Shown: in pieces, positions 8,314-16,949 of the stretch
Position numbering within the stretch: the stretch's first letter is position 1
How the letters are laid out: each line of letters begins with the position of its first letter
The notes under the pieces: model-generated
The model's database searches: none
What the model was told of the DNA's origin: nothing
Seen by the model: only the letters and a program-made list of their open reading frames with translations
NCBI RefSeq assembly: GCF_009687845.1
Contig: NZ_BLAD01000039.1
Span: forward strand, 186,001-250,000
Length of the DNA stretch: 64,000 nucleotides
Source: Acrocarpospora corrugata
Lineage (GTDB): Bacteria; Actinomycetota; Actinomycetes; Streptosporangiales; Streptosporangiaceae
Direction: 5' to 3'
Translations under genes and position numbers: made by a program

Positions 8314-9462
8314 TTAAATTTCCTGCGCGTGGGCCCGCAGGTAGTCCATGTCGAAATCGAGCCCGAGGCCGGGGCCCGGCGGCAGTCTCAGCCGTCCGTC
8401 GCGGTTGTCCAGCGGGGTGCGCAGGAACTGGTTGTACGCGCCGAGGTCGTGGCTGCTCGACTCCAGGCGGTAGAAGTTCGGCACGGTCAGCATCACGTGG
8501 CCGCCCGCGACGAGGTTGACGGGACCACTCGCGTCGTGCGGGGAAACCGGGACGTAGTACGCCTCGGCCATTGTGGCGATCTTCTTCAGTTCGCTGATGC
8601 CGCCGGTCCAGGTCACGTCCGGCATCACGAAGTCGGCGAGCCGGTTCTCCAGCACGGGGACGAAGTCCCAGCGGGTGTGCAGGCGTTCGCCCACCGAGAT
8701 GGGCACGCGCACACGGTCCCGTACCTGCTGGAGGGCGTGGCGGCTCTCGGGGGGCACGGGCTCTTCGTACCAGTGGATGCCGCCCACGTCATCCAGTGCC
8801 TGGCCCAATCGGATGGCGGTGGGGACGTCGAATCGGCCGTGCGCGTCGACGAGTAGTTCGACGTCGGGCCCGGCGAACTCGCGGATCCATTCGGTCAGCT
8901 CGATCGCCTGGCGCTCCAGCGCCCGGCTGAGCCGGCCGTCGAGGTAGCGGTCGTTGGCCGGCGGCTGGCCGGGTTCGTGCGGGAACGGGTCGAACTTGAT
9001 GGCGGTATGCCCGGAATCGACGATCTTCCCGATCTCCTCCGCGACTCCGTCCCTGGTGCCGAACCGGGACTGGTCGGGGTGGGTGTACAGCAGCAGATCG
9101 TCGCGGACCGCGCCGCCGAGCAGGTCGTACACCGGCACGCCGAGCACCTTGCCGCGGATGTCCCACAGCGCGATGTCGATGGCGCTGACCACGTTCGTGC
9201 CCGCCCCGCGACTGCCCAGGTAGGTGAACGCCCGGAACATCTTGTGCCAGATGTCCTCGATCCTGGCGGGGTCGTCCCCCGCGAGCAGCTCACCCGCCTG
9301 CCGCAACAGGGCGGCGACGCCGCGATTGGCCGCGCGGGTCGTGGTGGTGACCTCGCCCCAGCCGTCCACGCCCTGGTCAGTCCGTACCTGCAAAAACAGG
9401 AACTCGCCCCAGTAGGAGCCGCCCGACCGCACCAGCCACGGCACCAGCTCGACGATCTTCAC
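8314..9462 (-). CDS. Enolase-superfamily sugar-acid dehydratase (mandelate racemase/galactonate dehydratase type)
   Basis: The 382-aa protein begins at the GTG at 9460-9462, preceded by AGAGGAG; the much longer open frame upstream is the antisense-style shadow of the RraA gene. Metal ligands are at LLVDAHGR (Asp), WYEEPV (Glu) and SVGERL (Glu). VDAHGR has the Asp-X-His arrangement of D-galactonate dehydratase, whose His acts as general acid, and SPHDASGP supplies the barrel-end His/Asp. It therefore probably dehydrates an aldonic acid to a 2-keto-3-deoxy acid. Its TAA stop overlaps the ribosome site of the next gene. Confidence 0.85.
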   Translation of the reverse strand: MKIVELVPWLVRSGGSYWGEFLFLQVRTDQGVDGWGEVTTTTRAANRGVAALLRQAGELLAGDDPARIEDIWHKMFRAFTYLGSRGAGTNVVSAIDIALWDIRGKVLGVPVYDLLGGAVRDDLLLYTHPDQSRFGTRDGVAEEIGKIVDSGHTAIKFDPFPHEPGQPPANDRYLDGRLSRALERQAIELTEWIREFAGPDVELLVDAHGRFDVPTAIRLGQALDDVGGIHWYEEPVPPESRHALQQVRDRVRVPISVGERLHTRWDFVPVLENRLADFVMPDVTWTGGISELKKIATMAEAYYVPVSPHDASGPVNLVAGGHVMLTVPNFYRLESSSHDLGAYNQFLRTPLDNRDGRLRLPPGPGLGLDFDMDYLRAHAQEI

Positions 9463-9488
9463 GCCACCCGCTCCTCTCCGGCCCGACG

Positions 9489-10229
9489 TCACGCGCCGTG
9501 CCGGGCCTGCCGCCACCGCTCGTACTCGGGCGTGACCTGCTCCGCCAGCGGATAGTACGTTTTCAGGTCGCCGCCCTCGGACAGCCGCGTGCGGGAGAAC
9601 TCCTCCCATTCGGCATGCCGGCTCGCCTCGGCCAGCAGGGCGGGGGCCAGCTTGATCGGGACGACCACCGCGCCGTCGTCGTCGGCGACGATGATGTCGC
9701 CCGGCACGACGACGGTGTTGCCGCAGGCCACCGGCACATTGACGGCGGTGGGGAAGATGTCGGTCTGGGAGTGGAAGTTCGGGGTCGCGCCGCGCACCCA
9801 CAGGCCGAGGCCGAGTTCCCGCACCTTGCCGAGGTCGCGCACGCAGCCGTCCACGACGACGCCGAGGCCGCCGCGGTTCTTGAAATAGAGCATCATCATC
9901 TCGCCGAACACGCCGCTGCCCATGTCGCCGCGCGCGTCCACCACCACGATGTCGCCCGGCCGGGTGTGGTAGAGCACGTGCCTGTGCAGCTGCTTCTCCG
10001 GCTCGGCGTACTCGTCGACCGGGTAGAGGTCCTCGCGCTTCGGCATGAACTGCAGGGTCAGCGCCGGGCCTGCGACGCAGACGCCGGGCGTGTGCGAGAC
10101 CGGGCCGCGGATGTGCGCGCTGCGGATCCCGAGGCGGTTGAGCTCGCTGCTCGCGGTGGCGCTGCCGATGGCCTGTAATCCGGCCACGAGTTCGGCCGCC
10201 GGGCGAACGATGTCGTGCGTCTCGAACAC
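9489..10229 (-). CDS. RraA-like family protein (probable pyruvate-type class II aldolase)
   Basis: This 246-aa protein starts with GTG at 10227-10229. GVVVDGCVRDLGKV contains the Asp and Arg that bind metal and substrate in 4-hydroxy-4-methyl-2-oxoglutarate/4-carboxy-4-hydroxy-2-oxoadipate aldolases, and DIVVVDARGDMGSGVFGE is the other conserved segment. Such proteins are often misnamed menaquinone methyltransferases. As first gene of the reverse operon with two sugar-acid dehydratase-type enzymes, an aldol cleavage of a keto-deoxy sugar acid (Dahms-like branch) is a reasonable inference. Confidence 0.8.
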   Translation of the reverse strand: MFETHDIVRPAAELVAGLQAIGSATASSELNRLGIRSAHIRGPVSHTPGVCVAGPALTLQFMPKREDLYPVDEYAEPEKQLHRHVLYHTRPGDIVVVDARGDMGSGVFGEMMMLYFKNRGGLGVVVDGCVRDLGKVRELGLGLWVRGATPNFHSQTDIFPTAVNVPVACGNTVVVPGDIIVADDDGAVVVPIKLAPALLAEASRHAEWEEFSRTRLSEGGDLKTYYPLAEQVTPEYERWRQARHGA

Positions 10230-10271
10230 GTCGGTCTCTCTTTCGCCCGGAGATCATCGGCCAGCGAGTTT

Positions 10272-10356
10272 CGAAGGAATTTCGTAAACGTTCGCTGATG
10301 TAATCGTAGCGTCCGGGCGACGTCCAGGTCACACCGCCGAAACATCGAAACTCAGG
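10272..10356. promoter_or_regulatory. Operator-like elements before the RraA operon
   Basis: CGAAGGAATTTCG (10272-10284) and the overlapping pair CGAAACATCG / CGAAACTCAGG (10338-10356) lie in the gap between the LacI gene end and the RraA start. They repeat the CGAAA/TTTCG theme seen upstream of the other operons of the island. Confidence 0.45.
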
Positions 10357-10357
10357 T

Positions 10358-11395
10358 TCAGCGGGCCAGCGGAGCCGTACTGCCGCGCACCACCAGCTTG
10401 GTGGACAGTTCGACCCGGCCCTCGGGCATCTCGCTGCCGTCCTGGTGCACCAGCAGGGTGCGGACGGCCAGGGCGGCCAGCTCCGCGATGGGCTGCCGCA
10501 CCGTGGTCAGCGGCGGGGTCACCCACTGCGCCATCGGCACGTCGTCGAAACCCACCACGCTCAGGTCGGCGGGCACCCGCAGGCCGCGCTGCTGGATCGC
10601 GGCGTAGACGCCGAGCGCCTGCTCGTCGTTGGCCGCGAAGATGGCCGTGGGCGGTTCCGGCCGGTCCAGCAGGGCCTGCGCCAGCGTGAAGCCGGAGGAG
10701 TAGTGGAAGTCGCCGTGCTCGACGAGCCCGTCGTCGGCCACGATCCTGGCCCGCTCCAGCGTCGCGCGGTACCCGGCCAGCCGCGCCTGGCTGCACAGGA
10801 AGCGCATCGGCCCGGTGATCATGCCGATCCGCCGGTGCCCGAGGTCGATGAGGTGCTGGGTGGCGGCCATCCCGCCGCCCCAGTTGCCCGCGCCGATCGA
10901 CGGGATGTCGGTCTCGGAGTCGCCGACCGGGTCGACCAGGATGGCCGGCACGCCGAGCTTGGCGATCCGGGTGTGGTCGGCCGCCGTCAGCTCCGATAAC
11001 GCCAGGATGATGCCGCGCGGCGACCGGTCGGCGATGTCCTCCAGCCACTGCTGCCCGCGCCCCGGGCCGCTGTCCAGCGCCGACACCACGATGCCGACCC
11101 TGGCGGCCCTGGCCGCCGCCTCGGCGCCGCGGATCATCTCGGCGGCCCACGGCGTGCTCGGGTCGTTGAACAGCATCTCCATCAGGCCGCCGCGGCGTTC
11201 CGCGACCACCGGGCGCTTGGTGCGCTTGGTGGGCACGTAGCCGCGGGTGACGAGCATGGCCTCGATCTGCACCCGGGTGGCCGGCGCCACATCCGAACGG
11301 CCGTTGAGGACCTTGGACACGGTCGCCCGGGACACCCCGGCCTCGGCGGCGATGTCGGCGACGGTGACGCGCGGTTCGATCGAGTCGGACACCAA
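10358..11395 (-). CDS. LacI-family transcriptional regulator
   Basis: This 345-aa repressor has an N-terminal helix-turn-helix (VTVADIAAEAGVSRATVSKVL, residues about 10-30) and a periplasmic-binding-protein-like effector domain with typical segments IGMITGP and VVGFDD. The start is either TTG at 11393-11395 or the adjacent GTG; GATGGAG lies at good distance from the TTG. It lies between the two reverse operons it probably controls and carries an operator-like element just upstream, suggesting autoregulation. A sugar or sugar-acid inducer is assumed. Confidence 0.9.
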   Translation of the reverse strand: MVSDSIEPRVTVADIAAEAGVSRATVSKVLNGRSDVAPATRVQIEAMLVTRGYVPTKRTKRPVVAERRGGLMEMLFNDPSTPWAAEMIRGAEAAARAARVGIVVSALDSGPGRGQQWLEDIADRSPRGIILALSELTAADHTRIAKLGVPAILVDPVGDSETDIPSIGAGNWGGGMAATQHLIDLGHRRIGMITGPMRFLCSQARLAGYRATLERARIVADDGLVEHGDFHYSSGFTLAQALLDRPEPPTAIFAANDEQALGVYAAIQQRGLRVPADLSVVGFDDVPMAQWVTPPLTTVRQPIAELAALAVRTLLVHQDGSEMPEGRVELSTKLVVRGSTAPLAR

Positions 11396-11409
11396 CCGTT
11401 ACTCCATCA

Positions 11410-11420
11410 CCGAAACTTGG
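11410..11420. promoter_or_regulatory. Operator-like element upstream of the LacI gene
   Basis: CCGAAACTTGG lies about 15 bp upstream of the regulator start. It matches the left half of the recurring CGAAACTTTCG-like motif, consistent with autoregulation. Confidence 0.4.
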
Positions 11421-11529
11421 CTTCACTGTCTAGTAAGCATCGTACGGGCCAGCGGTCATTCGGGCCTAATGCTTGGTCGTATGCGCTGTCTGTCCCGATA
11501 TTGACGTCACTCGAACAGAACCGACCATG

Positions 11530-13272
11530 TCAGTGCGAGTCGCGTGGCACCTCGCTCCCGCGACCGCCCCGCAGGAACCCGAAGTCCGCCCCGCCGTCCG
11601 CCTGCAGCACATGCTCCCGGTACAGCCACCGGTAGCCGCTGTCCTCCTCGGCCTTGGGCGGCAGCCACTCGGCCCGCCTGCGCGCCAACTCCTCGTCCGG
11701 CACCAGCAGGGTCAGCCGCCGGGCGGGCACGTCCAGTTCGACGCTGTCCCCCGTACACACCAAAGCGAGCGGGCCGCCGACGGCCGCCTCCGGCGTGACG
11801 TGCAGCACCACCGTGCCGAAACCGGTGCCGCTCATCCGCCCGTCGCTGATCCGCACCATGTCGGTCACCCCGGCGCGCAGCAGCTTGGCGGGCAGCGGCA
11901 CGTTCGCCACCTCCGGCATGCCCGGATAGCCCTTCGGCCCGGCGCCCCGGATGACCAGGATATCGCCGGCGTTCACGTCCAGGTCGTCGTCGTCGCAGAC
12001 CGCGTGGTAGTCCTCCGGCGAGTCGAACACCAGGGCCCGGCCCACGTGGCGCATCAGCGTGGGCGACGCCGCCGACTGCTTGATCACCGCGCCGTCCGGG
12101 GCCAGGTTGCCGCGCAGGACCGCGGTGCCGGTGCCCGCGGGCAGCAGCGGCTCGGCCAGCGGGCGGATCACCTCGGTGTTCCAGCAGACCGCGTCCGCGA
12201 CGTTCTCCCCCATGGCGCGGCCGGTCACCGTCACCGCGTCCGCGTTCAGCAGGCCCGCCTCGTCCAGCTGGCGCAGCACCACCGGCAGGCCGCCGGCGTA
12301 GCAGAAGTCCTCCATCAGGAAACGGCCCGACGGCATCAGGTCGACGATGGTCGGCACGTCCCGGACCAGCTCGTCGAAGTCGTCCAGGGCCAGGTCGACG
12401 CCGAGCCGGCCCGCCAGCGCGGTCAGATGGATGATGGCGTTGGTGGAGCCGCCGATCGCGGCGTTGGCGCGGATGGCGTTCTCGAACGCCGCCCTGGTCA
12501 TGATCGCGCTCGGCCGCAGGTCCTCCTCGACCATGGCCACGATCCGCTGGCCGGCCGCCTGCGCGACCTCCATCCGGCGCGAGTCCACCGCGGGCCAGGC
12601 CGCCGAACCGGGCAGCTGCATGCCGAGCGCCTCGGCCAGGCACGCCATCGTCGAGGCCGTGCCCATCGTCATGCAGTGGCCGTTCGACCGGGCCATGCAG
12701 CCCTCGGCGACGTGGCCCTCCTCCACCGACATGCGGCCGGCCTTGATCTCGGCCTCGAACTTCCACACGTGGGTGCCGGAGCCGACGTCCTGGCCCCGGT
12801 ACTTGCCGTTCAGCATCGGGCCGCCGGTCACCATCACGGCCGGCAGGTCCACGCTGGCCGCGCCCATGAGCAGGCCAGGCGTCGTCTTGTCGCAGCCGGA
12901 CAGCAGCACCACGCCGTCCAGCGGGTTCGCCCGGATCAGCTCCTCTGCCTGCATCGCCAGCATGTTGCGGTACAGCATCGCGGTCGGCCGCAGCAGCGTC
13001 TCACCGGTCGCCATCACCGGGAACACCAGCGGGAACCCGCCCGCCATCCAGACGCCGCGCTTGACCGCGTCGGCCACCCGGTCCAGGTGCGCGTTGCACG
13101 GAGCCAGCTCCGACCACGTGCTCGCGATCCCGATGACCGGGCGGCCGTCGAAGACCTCCGCGCCGAATCCCTGGTTGCGCATCCAGGACCGGTACAGCAT
13201 GCCGGAGCGGCCCTCGGCCGCGAACCAGTGCGCGCTGCGCCGTCCGGTGCCGCTGGTCTCGTTGTGTGCCAT
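11530..13272 (-). CDS. IlvD/Edd family pentonate dehydratase (arabinonate/xylonate type)
   Basis: The 580-aa iron-sulfur dehydratase starts at the ATG at 13270-13272, preceded by CGGAG. Cluster and metal cysteines are visible in APCNAHLD, LLSGCDKTTPG and NGHCMTMGTASTMA. The last motif is the signature that separates L-arabinonate/D-xylonate dehydratases from dihydroxy-acid dehydratases of branched-chain amino-acid synthesis. It makes 2-keto-3-deoxy-pentonate, the substrate expected for the FAH-family enzyme at 7409. It is the last gene of the ADH-SDR-IlvD operon; the SDR stop lies 11 bp upstream of its start. Confidence 0.9.
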   Translation of the reverse strand: MAHNETSGTGRRSAHWFAAEGRSGMLYRSWMRNQGFGAEVFDGRPVIGIASTWSELAPCNAHLDRVADAVKRGVWMAGGFPLVFPVMATGETLLRPTAMLYRNMLAMQAEELIRANPLDGVVLLSGCDKTTPGLLMGAASVDLPAVMVTGGPMLNGKYRGQDVGSGTHVWKFEAEIKAGRMSVEEGHVAEGCMARSNGHCMTMGTASTMACLAEALGMQLPGSAAWPAVDSRRMEVAQAAGQRIVAMVEEDLRPSAIMTRAAFENAIRANAAIGGSTNAIIHLTALAGRLGVDLALDDFDELVRDVPTIVDLMPSGRFLMEDFCYAGGLPVVLRQLDEAGLLNADAVTVTGRAMGENVADAVCWNTEVIRPLAEPLLPAGTGTAVLRGNLAPDGAVIKQSAASPTLMRHVGRALVFDSPEDYHAVCDDDDLDVNAGDILVIRGAGPKGYPGMPEVANVPLPAKLLRAGVTDMVRISDGRMSGTGFGTVVLHVTPEAAVGGPLALVCTGDSVELDVPARRLTLLVPDEELARRRAEWLPPKAEEDSGYRWLYREHVLQADGGADFGFLRGGRGSEVPRDSH

Positions 13273-13283
13273 GGGGGCTCCGT

Positions 13284-14060
13284 TCACATCCATCCGCCGT
13301 CGACGATCCACTTCTGGCCGGTGCACATGGCGCTGTCGTCGGCCGCCAGCCACAGCACCAGCCGCGCCACGTCGGCCGGCATGACGTTGTCCGGCAACGA
13401 CTGCACCTGCGCGAGTTTCTCCCGCACCTCGGGCGTGACCCAGTGGGTGAGCTGCCGCTCGGTGAAGACCCAGCCCGGGATGACGCAGTTGACCCGGATG
13501 CGGTCCGGCCCGAGCTCCCTGGCCAGGGTCCTGGTCAGGCCCTCGATGGCGGCCTTGGCGGCGATGTACATCGGCAGGCCGACGAAGTCCACGTGCGCGC
13601 TGACCGAGCCGAGGTTGACGATGGAGCCGCCACCGAGTGTACGCATGCCCGCCATCACGGCCTGGATGGCGAAGAAGTGGTGGCGCAGGTTCACCGCGAT
13701 GCCGCGGTCCCAGTCGGCCGTGTCCACGGTTTCGATGTCCGTACGGACGTCGTTGGCGGCGTTGTTGACCAGGATCGAGATCGGGCCGAGCCCGTGTTCC
13801 ACCGCCGCGACCGCCGCGCGCAGCTGGTCGATGTCGCAGACGTCGGCGTGCACGTACAGGGGTTCGGGGCAGCCGGTGCCGGTCAGGCGATCCAGCAGCC
13901 GCCCGGCTCCGGTGTCGTCGACGTCGACGAAGGCGACCCGCGCGCCCTGCTCCGCCAGCGAGGCGACGAACTCCGAGCCCAGGCCGGTCGCGCCGCCGGT
14001 GACGAGGGCGACCTTTCCCCGCAGGCTGGGGTAGACGGCGTAGGGGGACTCACTGGTCAT
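13284..14060 (-). CDS. SDR-family NAD(P)-dependent oxidoreductase
   Basis: This 258-aa classical short-chain dehydrogenase has cofactor motif VTGGATGLGSEF, the structural NNAA motif, catalytic Ser in LGSVSAHVD and YIAAK as YxxxK. The C-terminal KWIVDGGWM is typical of 3-oxoacyl-reductase-like and sugar dehydrogenase SDRs. The ATG at 14060 preceded by GGGAG is chosen; an upstream ATG at 14093 would add 11 residues derived from a local duplication of the neighbouring gene's 3' end. It probably oxidises an aldose or aldonic-acid derivative. Confidence 0.85.
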   Translation of the reverse strand: MTSESPYAVYPSLRGKVALVTGGATGLGSEFVASLAEQGARVAFVDVDDTGAGRLLDRLTGTGCPEPLYVHADVCDIDQLRAAVAAVEHGLGPISILVNNAANDVRTDIETVDTADWDRGIAVNLRHHFFAIQAVMAGMRTLGGGSIVNLGSVSAHVDFVGLPMYIAAKAAIEGLTRTLARELGPDRIRVNCVIPGWVFTERQLTHWVTPEVREKLAQVQSLPDNVMPADVARLVLWLAADDSAMCTGQKWIVDGGWM

Positions 14061-14130
14061 GGTGTCTCCCACTGCTCGTTTCTCCCACGGCATCGTGTCG
14101 CCCGCTGGTCACGGTGTCTCCCATGGCATG
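14053..14130. repeat. Short tandem duplication at the SDR/alcohol dehydrogenase junction
   Basis: CTGGTCATGGTGTCTCCCA (14053-14071) recurs at 14105-14123 with one mismatch. A third partial copy (TCTCCCACGGCAT, 14081-14093) matches 14117-14129. The copies span the last codons of the alcohol dehydrogenase and the ribosome site of the SDR gene, so the SDR has two possible starts with near-identical leaders. Confidence 0.7.
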
Positions 14131-15215
14131 ATCACGCCTCGGCCGACGGAGCCGCCGGTCAGGTCGGCGAATGCTTCGTTGACGCGATCCAGCGGGTAGC
14201 GCTGGCCGATGAGCGTGTCGAGCGGCAGCCGGCCCGCGAGGTACAGCTCGAACAGTTTGGGCAGGTCGATGAGGGGGTTGGCCGAGCCGTACAGGCTGCC
14301 GATCACCCGCTTCTCGCGCTGGACCAGCATGTTCAGCGGCACATTGAAGGTCTGCCCGACCTTCCCGAGACCGACCGCGACCAGCGTGCCGCCAGGCCGC
14401 AGCGTCTCGATCGCCGTCTCCAGCGTCGCGGGCCGCCCGATGGCCTCGATGGCCCACTCGACCCCGCCCGGCCGGATGTCCTGGATCGCCGCGGCGACGT
14501 CCGTGCGCGACGCGTCGATGGTGTGCGTGGCCCCGAGCCGCTCCGCCATGGCGAGCCGCTCCGCGACCACATCCACGACGACGATCGGGTTGGCCCCCGC
14601 GAGCACCGCCCCCAGCACGGCCGACAGGCCCACCCCGCCCGCTCCGTAGATCACGATGGCTTCACCGGCGCACCGCCCGATGGCGTTGAGCACGGCCCCC
14701 ACCCCGGTGATGACCGCGCATCCCGCGATGGCCGCGATCTCCGCGGGCACCCCCTCGGGCACCGGCACCACCGCCCGCTCCGACACCACGCAGTACTCCG
14801 CGAAACAGGACACACCAAGCAGGTGATGCACCCGCGCCCCGTCCGCGTGCAGCCGCGTGGTCCCGTCCAGCAGCCCGCCGGACCCGGCCATGATCCCCGC
14901 GGCCTCGCACAGCGCGGGCCGCCCCACCAGGCAGTTCCGGCACTGCCCGCACCGCGGCCGCCACATCAGGCAGACCCGATCCCCCACCGCGAACCGCGTC
15001 ACCCCCGGCCCCACGGCCGCCACCACACCGGCGCCCTCGTGCCCCGGCACGACCGGCAGCGGACATCGCAGATCCCCCGCGAGGTAGTGCTGGTCACTGT
15101 GACAGACCCCAGCCGCCTCGACCTTGACCAGCACCTCTTCCGGCCCCGGCGCGTCGAGATCGACGTCTCGCACCACGAGAGGCGCCCCGAACCGTTCCAG
15201 CAGCGCAGCCCTCAT
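14109..15215 (-). CDS. Zinc-dependent alcohol dehydrogenase
   Basis: This 368-aa medium-chain dehydrogenase starts at the ATG at 15213-15215. The catalytic zinc Cys and His are in AAGVCHSDQHY and PGHEGAG; the structural zinc cysteines are in RCGQCRNCLVGRPALC. The nucleotide-binding glycine motif is YGAGGVGLSA. It heads the reverse operon with the SDR and pentonate dehydratase. Oxidation of a sugar alcohol or aldehyde intermediate is likely; the substrate is unknown. Confidence 0.88.
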   Translation of the reverse strand: MRAALLERFGAPLVVRDVDLDAPGPEEVLVKVEAAGVCHSDQHYLAGDLRCPLPVVPGHEGAGVVAAVGPGVTRFAVGDRVCLMWRPRCGQCRNCLVGRPALCEAAGIMAGSGGLLDGTTRLHADGARVHHLLGVSCFAEYCVVSERAVVPVPEGVPAEIAAIAGCAVITGVGAVLNAIGRCAGEAIVIYGAGGVGLSAVLGAVLAGANPIVVVDVVAERLAMAERLGATHTIDASRTDVAAAIQDIRPGGVEWAIEAIGRPATLETAIETLRPGGTLVAVGLGKVGQTFNVPLNMLVQREKRVIGSLYGSANPLIDLPKLFELYLAGRLPLDTLIGQRYPLDRVNEAFADLTGGSVGRGVIMPWETP

Positions 15216-15594
15216 CTGGCCCCGTTCTCTCTCTACCGCCCGCCGGCCTGCGGCCAAGCCGCTCCGACGCCACCGCACGGGCTCTGAATTCGATCGCTGT
15301 AACGCTAGATGTTACGAACACTGCCGTCAACAGTTTCGCAACTTTCCAATTCCCGCGTAGGCCGAGTCGACGTCGTCACTCCGTTCCCTATCGCCGGTTG
15401 AGCCAGGAAGCCCAGGTCAGGCCGCTTCTCCACTGCACACGCTGGGTATCGAACACCATCCGGATACGTGCGAAACTTTCCTAGACATAGCCGCATTCTT
15501 TCTGAGGAGCGATGCGATCTGCGCCGGTGCCGAGCGTGGGAGCACGGGCAGGCCGAGTGGTGGAGGCCCGCTACCGCCAGCCCTTCACGTGGGC
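15216..15594. other. 379-bp non-coding stretch with two operator-like elements
   Basis: No convincing gene is seen. GTTTCGCAACTTTCC (15333-15347) and CGAAACTTTCC (15471-15481) repeat the island's CGAAA/TTTCG element. The first sits where it could control the reverse alcohol dehydrogenase operon. The second is closer to the untranslated end of the sigma-factor operon and may be fortuitous. Confidence 0.45.
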
Positions 15595-16209
15595 CTAGCC
15601 GCTGGGATCGACGAGGCCCATGCGGCGGTTCTCTGGAAGGTCGACCGCCAATTGCCCGTCGGTGGCCAAGGAGCAGCTTCCGAGTTCCACCAGCAGCGTC
15701 GTGACGCCGTCGGCATGGACGAAGTGCCATATCTCCCAGCCGGGCGGCATCGGACAGCGGCGCCGCAGGTTCTCCGACACCCGACCGTCGCGGATCGCCG
15801 CCGCCAGGTCTCGCGCCTCTTCGCCATCGATACGCGCGGACCCGGTGAACGTGGCCCCCGTGGCGCCCGCCTCGTAACGGCAGGCAAGGATCTCCTGAAC
15901 GTCCGACGGTATCCCGCGGATATCGGCCGCCCCCGGGACCAGCGCGGGGAGCATAAAAGCACATTCCGGCTTGGGAAGACTGTCCGCACTGATGATGGAG
16001 TCCTTCGGTTCGCCCGCCCAGGCGAACACGGAGGAGATCGTGATGACCGTCAGGGCCGTGATCGCGAACCCGGCTAGAGCAGTCCTCCGGACCCGACGCT
16101 GCTCGCGTACTCGCTCCATCGACCGATCCAAGGAGTCGGGTCGTGGTCTCGCTTCAGTGGCCAGTTCTCGCAATTGTCCGCGCAACCGCGCGATTTCATC
16201 CTCGTCCAT
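15595..16209 (-). CDS. Membrane protein encoded with a SigE-family sigma factor
   Basis: This 204-aa protein starts at the ATG at 16207-16209, 8 bp after the sigma factor stop, with GAGGA as ribosome site. Residues about 1-45 are charged and cytoplasmic, one TM helix follows (RTALAGFAITALTVITISSV), and the rest is an extracytoplasmic domain with four Cys in two pairs (KPECAF, ILACRYE, RRRCPMP, LGSCSL), suggesting disulfides. There is no zinc anti-sigma HxxxCxxC motif. The position suggests it regulates the sigma factor or is its main partner; this is inference from gene order. Confidence 0.75.
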   Translation of the reverse strand: MDEDEIARLRGQLRELATEARPRPDSLDRSMERVREQRRVRRTALAGFAITALTVITISSVFAWAGEPKDSIISADSLPKPECAFMLPALVPGAADIRGIPSDVQEILACRYEAGATGATFTGSARIDGEEARDLAAAIRDGRVSENLRRRCPMPPGWEIWHFVHADGVTTLLVELGSCSLATDGQLAVDLPENRRMGLVDPSG

Positions 16210-16216
16210 CCGATCC

Positions 16217-16711
16217 TCATTCGGGTACGCGACTGATGTGCGATCGCAGCCGGGCCAGCGCCTTGTGATTCTGGCTCTTGACCGTGCCCACCGTGCAGCC
16301 CAGAAGCTCGGCCGTCTCCCGTTCGGACAGATCAAGGTAGTAACGCAGCACGACCACCGCCCGCTGATGCCTGGGCAAGACCGCCAGCCTGCGCCGAAAG
16401 TCATCGGCCGCCAGCGCCTGCTCCAGCCCGTCCGTGACCCCGGCAACGTCATGATCGTCGAAACTGGTGGGAATCTCCCCCCACCAACGCCGTCGCCGCC
16501 AGGACAGGTAGGTCGTGACGAGAATCCGATTGAGATAGGCGTCCGCGAACCTGCTCCCGCTCGCCTGCTTCCACTTCCGCCAAACCCGGATCAACGTGGC
16601 CTGAACCAGGTCCTCGGCCAGATGATGATCGCCGGTCAGCAGAAAGGCCACCCGGGTGAGCCGATCGATCCGCTCGGCCACGAATTCACGAAACCCCACC
16701 GGTTCGTCCAT
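16217..16711 (-). CDS. SigE-family RNA polymerase sigma factor
   Basis: This 164-aa sigma-70 family protein belongs to the actinobacterial SigE-type group of about 165-175 residues. Region 2 includes RVAFLLTGDHHLAEDLVQAT, and region 4 carries VVVLRYYLDLSERETAELL followed by the DNA-contacting helix GTVKSQNHKALARLRSH. The ATG at 16709-16711 is preferred over a GTG seven codons upstream because it lies right after GGGGGTGAG and gives the usual family N-terminus. It is co-transcribed with the membrane protein downstream. Confidence 0.85.
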   Translation of the reverse strand: MDEPVGFREFVAERIDRLTRVAFLLTGDHHLAEDLVQATLIRVWRKWKQASGSRFADAYLNRILVTTYLSWRRRRWWGEIPTSFDDHDVAGVTDGLEQALAADDFRRRLAVLPRHQRAVVVLRYYLDLSERETAELLGCTVGTVKSQNHKALARLRSHISRVPE

Positions 16712-16949
16712 CTCACCCCCGCCCGTCACCTCAATAACGACCTGCCTCCGCAGAAGGGTTGCCATGTTCGCCAGAGGAGCGACGTCTTCCTCATCCGAGA
16801 GCTAGACCCGATACTGATCGAGACGAACGCCATGGCTTCGGACACCCACGAAGCCCCGCCCTTGGCCAGTGAGTTCCCCGGCATCGTGCGGGCAGCCGGT
16901 GGCCTTCTTAATCTTCGCTGGACGTCGTGACGGAATGGATCAGTGAGAC

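Noticed and set aside
8314-10332. Possible fusion of an N-terminal domain to the enolase-superfamily dehydratase
   Set aside because: The upstream part of the frame is a shadow of the RraA gene. A good ribosome site and GTG at 9462 give a normal-length enzyme.
11473-15287. Very long forward-strand open frames (853 and 673 codons) opposite the IlvD/SDR/ADH operon
   Set aside because: They are rich in Arg, His, Gln and Val, typical of the antisense of GC-biased genes. All catalytic motifs lie on the reverse strand.
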